A stretch of 5,580 nt of DNA. Source: an uncultured Candidatus Melainabacteria bacterium. GTDB lineage: Bacteria; Cyanobacteriota; Vampirovibrionia; Gastranaerophilales; Gastranaerophilaceae. The number at the start of each line of letters is the position of its first letter. The stretch's first letter is position 1. Positions 4,074 to 5,580 of this stretch are shown in pieces. Position numbers and translations under genes: made by a program. Location of the stretch: the NCBI GenBank assembly GCA_937898445.1, contig CALEJY010000220.1, positions 1 to 5,580 of the forward strand, written 5' to 3'. A model generated the notes under the pieces. That model worked only from the letters and a program-made list of their open reading frames with translations, had not been told where the DNA came from and searched no databases.

Positions 4074-4427
4074 ATGGAAAACTTAGAAGAATTAAAACAA
4101 CTATTTAAAGATTATGGGTTTGATGTATAGATTACATCTGATGATAATTTAATCCAAGCTGAATATAATTCAGTAAAGAATAAAATTAAAGATTTTAAAA
4201 AGAGTTTAGAACTATTAGATGATTGTTTATTCTTAGATGCTACAGAAGATTTAGAATCTACTTATCAAGTTGACTTGAAAGAATTTGATGATCTTCTTAA
4301 TAAGAAAGAGCTTACTGATGAAGAAGCTGATAGAGTTCTTAATCTTATTAACTTTACTAAGAATATAATTAAAAAACATATTACGGATAAGATTAAAGAT
4401 TTGATTTATTTGAAAGATCAATTCTAA
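4074..4427 (+). CDS. Helical acidic protein with in-frame TAG at codon 19 (117 aa, recoded)
   Basis: ATG at 4074-4076, TAG at codon 19 (4128-4130, in YGFDV-(TAG)-ITSDD), TAA at 4425-4427. Apart from the TAG the frame is uninterrupted and has uniform A/T-rich codon use on both sides, so TAG is read as sense here; other Gln codons are CAA. Under the standard code only an 18-residue peptide would be made. The protein is predicted almost wholly helical and is rich in Asp, Glu, Lys and Leu, with amphipathic stretches (YNSVKNKIKDFKKSLELLDD; LINFTKNIIKKHITDKIKDL) that may form coiled coils. No family or catalytic motif is recognised. It has a host-type promoter just upstream and the suppressor tRNA begins 11 bases after its stop, so full-length protein should appear only once that tRNA is active. 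Confidence 0.8.
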
Positions 4428-4438
4428 TTATATTAAAT

Positions 4439-4760
4439 TGGGGTATGTTTGTAATGGTTAGCAAGGTGGTCAAGAGGCCCACTATTATAGTAATATAATA
4501 GCTGTAGGGAGCAAAATCGGTAAAAGCTGTGATGCCAATGCCGAGTTAACTTTTTTGAATTGCGAAAGGTCAAAAAGTAATGTAACGCATAGTAATTGAA
4601 TAAATATAATATTACCACGAGTGTTCCCAATCCAATATTTTGGATTAAAACGTATGCTGAACTACAATTAATAAGAAGTTGTAGAAGTAAAGAATAAAAA
4701 ATCTTTACAGAACAATTAGCTCTAAAACCATAAGTGAGAGTTCAAATCTCTCTACCCCGA
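4439..4760 (+). tRNA. Amber suppressor tRNA (anticodon CTA, Gln-like), split by a group I intron
   Basis: Exons 4439-4470 and 4720-4760. The acceptor TGGGGTA (4439-4445) pairs with TACCCCG (4753-4759), the first pair being a weak U-G, with A4760 as discriminator. The D arm is TTTG/CAAG (4448-4451/4462-4465) with GG in the loop. The anticodon stem is GTGGT/ACCAT (4466-4470/4727-4731, one G-U) and the loop CTCTAAA (4720-4726), giving anticodon CTA at 4722-4724. The variable loop has four bases. The T arm is GAGAG-TTCAAAT-CTCTC (4736-4752). CCA is not encoded. The weak first pair followed by GGGG resembles Gln tRNAs, so it probably inserts Gln at TAG. Base 26 seems absent if the D stem has four pairs. 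The mature tRNA forms only after removal of 4471-4719. A gene two bases downstream starts at 4763. Confidence 0.9.
4471..4719 (+). ncRNA. Self-splicing group I intron (IA-like), 249 nt, no endonuclease
   Basis: Core helices can be drawn throughout. P1 has U4470-G4477 at the splice site, C4471-G4476 inside and exon GUGG with 4478-4482 (C4480 bulged). P2 is TATTATA/TATAATA around GTAA (4483-4500). P3 is GGGAGC (4507-4512) with GTTCCC (4623-4628), then J3/4 AAAA. P4 is TCGGT (4517-4521) with GCCGA (4540-4544). P6 is 4546-4558/4570-4580. P7 is GCATA (4587-4591) with TATGC (4653-4657). P7.1 is GTAAT/ATTAC (4592-4596/4611-4615). P8 is AATCCAA/TTGGATT (4629-4646). P9 is CTACAA/TTGTAG (4662-4684) and P9.1 GTAAAGA/TCTTTAC (4687-4708). 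The last base is G4719, the expected omega-G. The P3 to P8 segment resembles the layout of the Azoarcus tRNA-Ile intron as I recall it. The extra stem between P7 and P3' points to subgroup IA, the class common in phages. P5 is short and P7 is only 5 bp as drawn. Confidence 0.88.
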
Positions 4761-4762
4761 CT

Positions 4763-5152
4763 ATGAGACTTAAATTTGAATATAATGGTATAGAATATTA
4801 TCCCAAGAATCCAGATAAAAAATTACAACAATTAGGTATTACTTGGGATGATGTTCGTATCATTGACGAAACTAAAAAAGAAATTAAAGAATCTATAAGT
4901 ATTCGTAATGATTTATTCTACTTTATTAATAATAAAGGAGAATCTATCACCTCTGTTTACAATAAGATTCCAGAAGGCTATACGCCAATAACATTAGATG
5001 AATTACAAAGAAAGTGGGTTACTAATCGAATGAATAAATCTTTAAAAGATTTAAATGAAATATGGAATATGATTAAGGATTATAAGTTAGAAAACTCACA
5101 AGAAGTTTTAGACTGGTTAGATAACCTAAATGAAATATCTGTTCGTAATTAA
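4763..5152 (+). CDS. Hypothetical protein in the suppressor-tRNA operon (129 aa)
   Basis: ATG at 4763 to TAA at 5150-5152, no TAG. The first half is mixed: LKFEYNGIEYYP suggests a beta hairpin, LQQLGITWDDVRIID a helix-strand, and LFYFINNKGESITSVYNKIP another hairpin. The second half is helical and ends with LKDLNEIWNMIKDYKLE and VLDWLDNLNEI. No family is recognised. The start lies two bases after the discriminator base of the tRNA, leaving no room for a ribosome binding site outside the tRNA. Cleavage of the tRNA 3' end would leave an almost leaderless mRNA. An upstream in-frame start is unlikely, since the frame there is the tRNA itself. Sharing the promoter at 4021 with the suppressor tRNA suggests early expression. 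Confidence 0.8.
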   Translation: MRLKFEYNGIEYYPKNPDKKLQQLGITWDDVRIIDETKKEIKESISIRNDLFYFINNKGESITSVYNKIPEGYTPITLDELQRKWVTNRMNKSLKDLNEIWNMIKDYKLENSQEVLDWLDNLNEISVRN

Positions 5153-5156
5153 ATTA

Positions 5157-5192
5157 AAAAAGGAGAGCATCTTAATTGATGTTCTCCTTTTT
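5157..5192. terminator. Bidirectional intrinsic terminator between convergent genes
   Basis: A 15-bp stem with one G-U pair: AAAAAGGAGAGCATC (5157-5171) with GATGTTCTCCTTTTT (5178-5192), loop TTAATT. The run of T on the 3' side of each strand makes it a terminator in both directions. It starts 5 bases after the TAA of the plus-strand 129-aa gene and ends 20 bases beyond the TAA of the minus-strand gene at 5212. Confidence 0.9.
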
Positions 5193-5211
5193 CGTTTTTT
5201 CTCCTACTCGA

Positions 5212-5580
5212 TTATTTATTCTAGCTATTAGCAATTTCTCCTTTAATTGCTCCAGCCTACGCACCTTGTGCAGCCTAATTAGTTAAATTCTATCTGAGCT
5301 ACTCAAGCATATTTGAATATACTTGTTGTTCTCCTCTTTTTAAATTTAGCCATTTATTATAGAAATGCCACATCATATCTTCATTCTACTTTGATTTAGC
5401 TTGAAGTTGATTTTTTCTATCTCGTGCAAACATTGCTGGAGTATATTTACTAGGATAAGTATTTCTAAATGAAAATAGTCTACTTATTATCTATTCTACA
5501 TTTTCTGGAATAGATGTATTACGATTATACGCATCTGAATCTCCAATATCCTACCATTCTGGTAACATTATACGCCCCTC
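5212..5580 (-). CDS. C-terminal part of a TAG-rich recoded phage gene (at least 122 codons)
   Basis: The minus-strand frame is open from the right edge to TAA at 5212-5214 only if TAG is sense. It holds eight TAGs (for example 5551-5553, 5491-5493 and 5386-5388) against five CAA and no CAG, so TAG would be the preferred Gln codon. Contexts suit Gln: an Ala/Gln/Asn-rich end (AA-Q-GA-(TAG)-AGAIKGEIANS) and charged helices (FARDRKNQLQAKSK, WHFYNKWLNLKRGEQQVYSN). The product is mostly helical with a polar C-terminus. ATG at 5566-5568 could be a start, but the frame stays open to the edge, so the gene is probably longer. Heavy TAG use is typical of late structural or transcription genes in recoded crAss-like phages, so a virion protein is likely, though no family is recognised. 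Confidence 0.8.

Noticed and set aside
4433..4630. 65-codon minus-strand frame across the tRNA and intron
   Set aside because: It is antisense to the tRNA and group I core; the base-paired structure explains the sequence, and the hydrophobic tyrosine/leucine-rich translation is typical of a shadow frame.
1..5580. CRISPR array, IS element or diversity-generating retroelement
   Set aside because: No regularly spaced palindromic repeats, transposase or reverse-transcriptase frame, or template/variable repeat pair was seen. The direct repeats at 2966-3078 have irregular spacing and no unique spacers of constant size.

Overview
The window looks like part of a tailed bacteriophage genome of a Bacteroidales host that reads TAG (amber) as an amino acid, most likely glutamine. 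The best fit is a TAG-recoded crAss-like phage. Three lines of sequence evidence support this. (1) Three reading frames become clean genes only if TAG is sense: 5212-5580 (-) with eight in-frame TAGs, 4074-4427 (+) with one and 1710-2000 (-) with one; all three end in TAA. (2) The window carries a tRNA gene with anticodon CTA and a Gln-like acceptor stem. (3) Four promoter-like sites have the Bacteroidota pattern TTTG-N18/19-TATATTT. Phage identity is inferred from gene size, packing and recoding; no hallmark phage gene (terminase, portal, major capsid, polymerase) is present.

Layout. Positions 1-2728 hold minus-strand genes: 2294-2728, a strong terminator, 1710-2000, 1325-1636, a roughly 400-base stretch of hairpins and gene fragments, then the overlapping trio 693-914, 529-696 and 171-536, closed by a terminator. 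Positions 2729-3156 are a divergent control region with iteron-like repeats and dyads. Positions 3157-5152 hold plus-strand genes: a tandem winged-helix DNA-binding protein, a winged-helix remnant, and a promoter driving a small operon of a TAG-interrupted helical protein, the suppressor tRNA and a 129-aa protein. A bidirectional terminator follows, facing the end of a heavily recoded minus-strand gene that runs off the right edge.

The most remarkable element is the suppressor tRNA (4439-4760). It is split at the 31/32 boundary, where the anticodon stem meets the anticodon loop, by a 249-nt group I intron (4471-4719) whose P1 to P9.1 helices can all be traced. Without splicing there is no CUA anticodon loop, so the phage's ability to read TAG appears to depend on RNA self-splicing. 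The first gene of the same operon itself contains TAG at codon 19, so its full-length product would depend on the tRNA made from the same transcript.

A working model, inferred: host-type promoters switch on the plus-strand genes early, the tRNA is spliced and accumulates, and TAG-rich minus-strand genes can then be translated. Most individual proteins here cannot be assigned a function from sequence alone.
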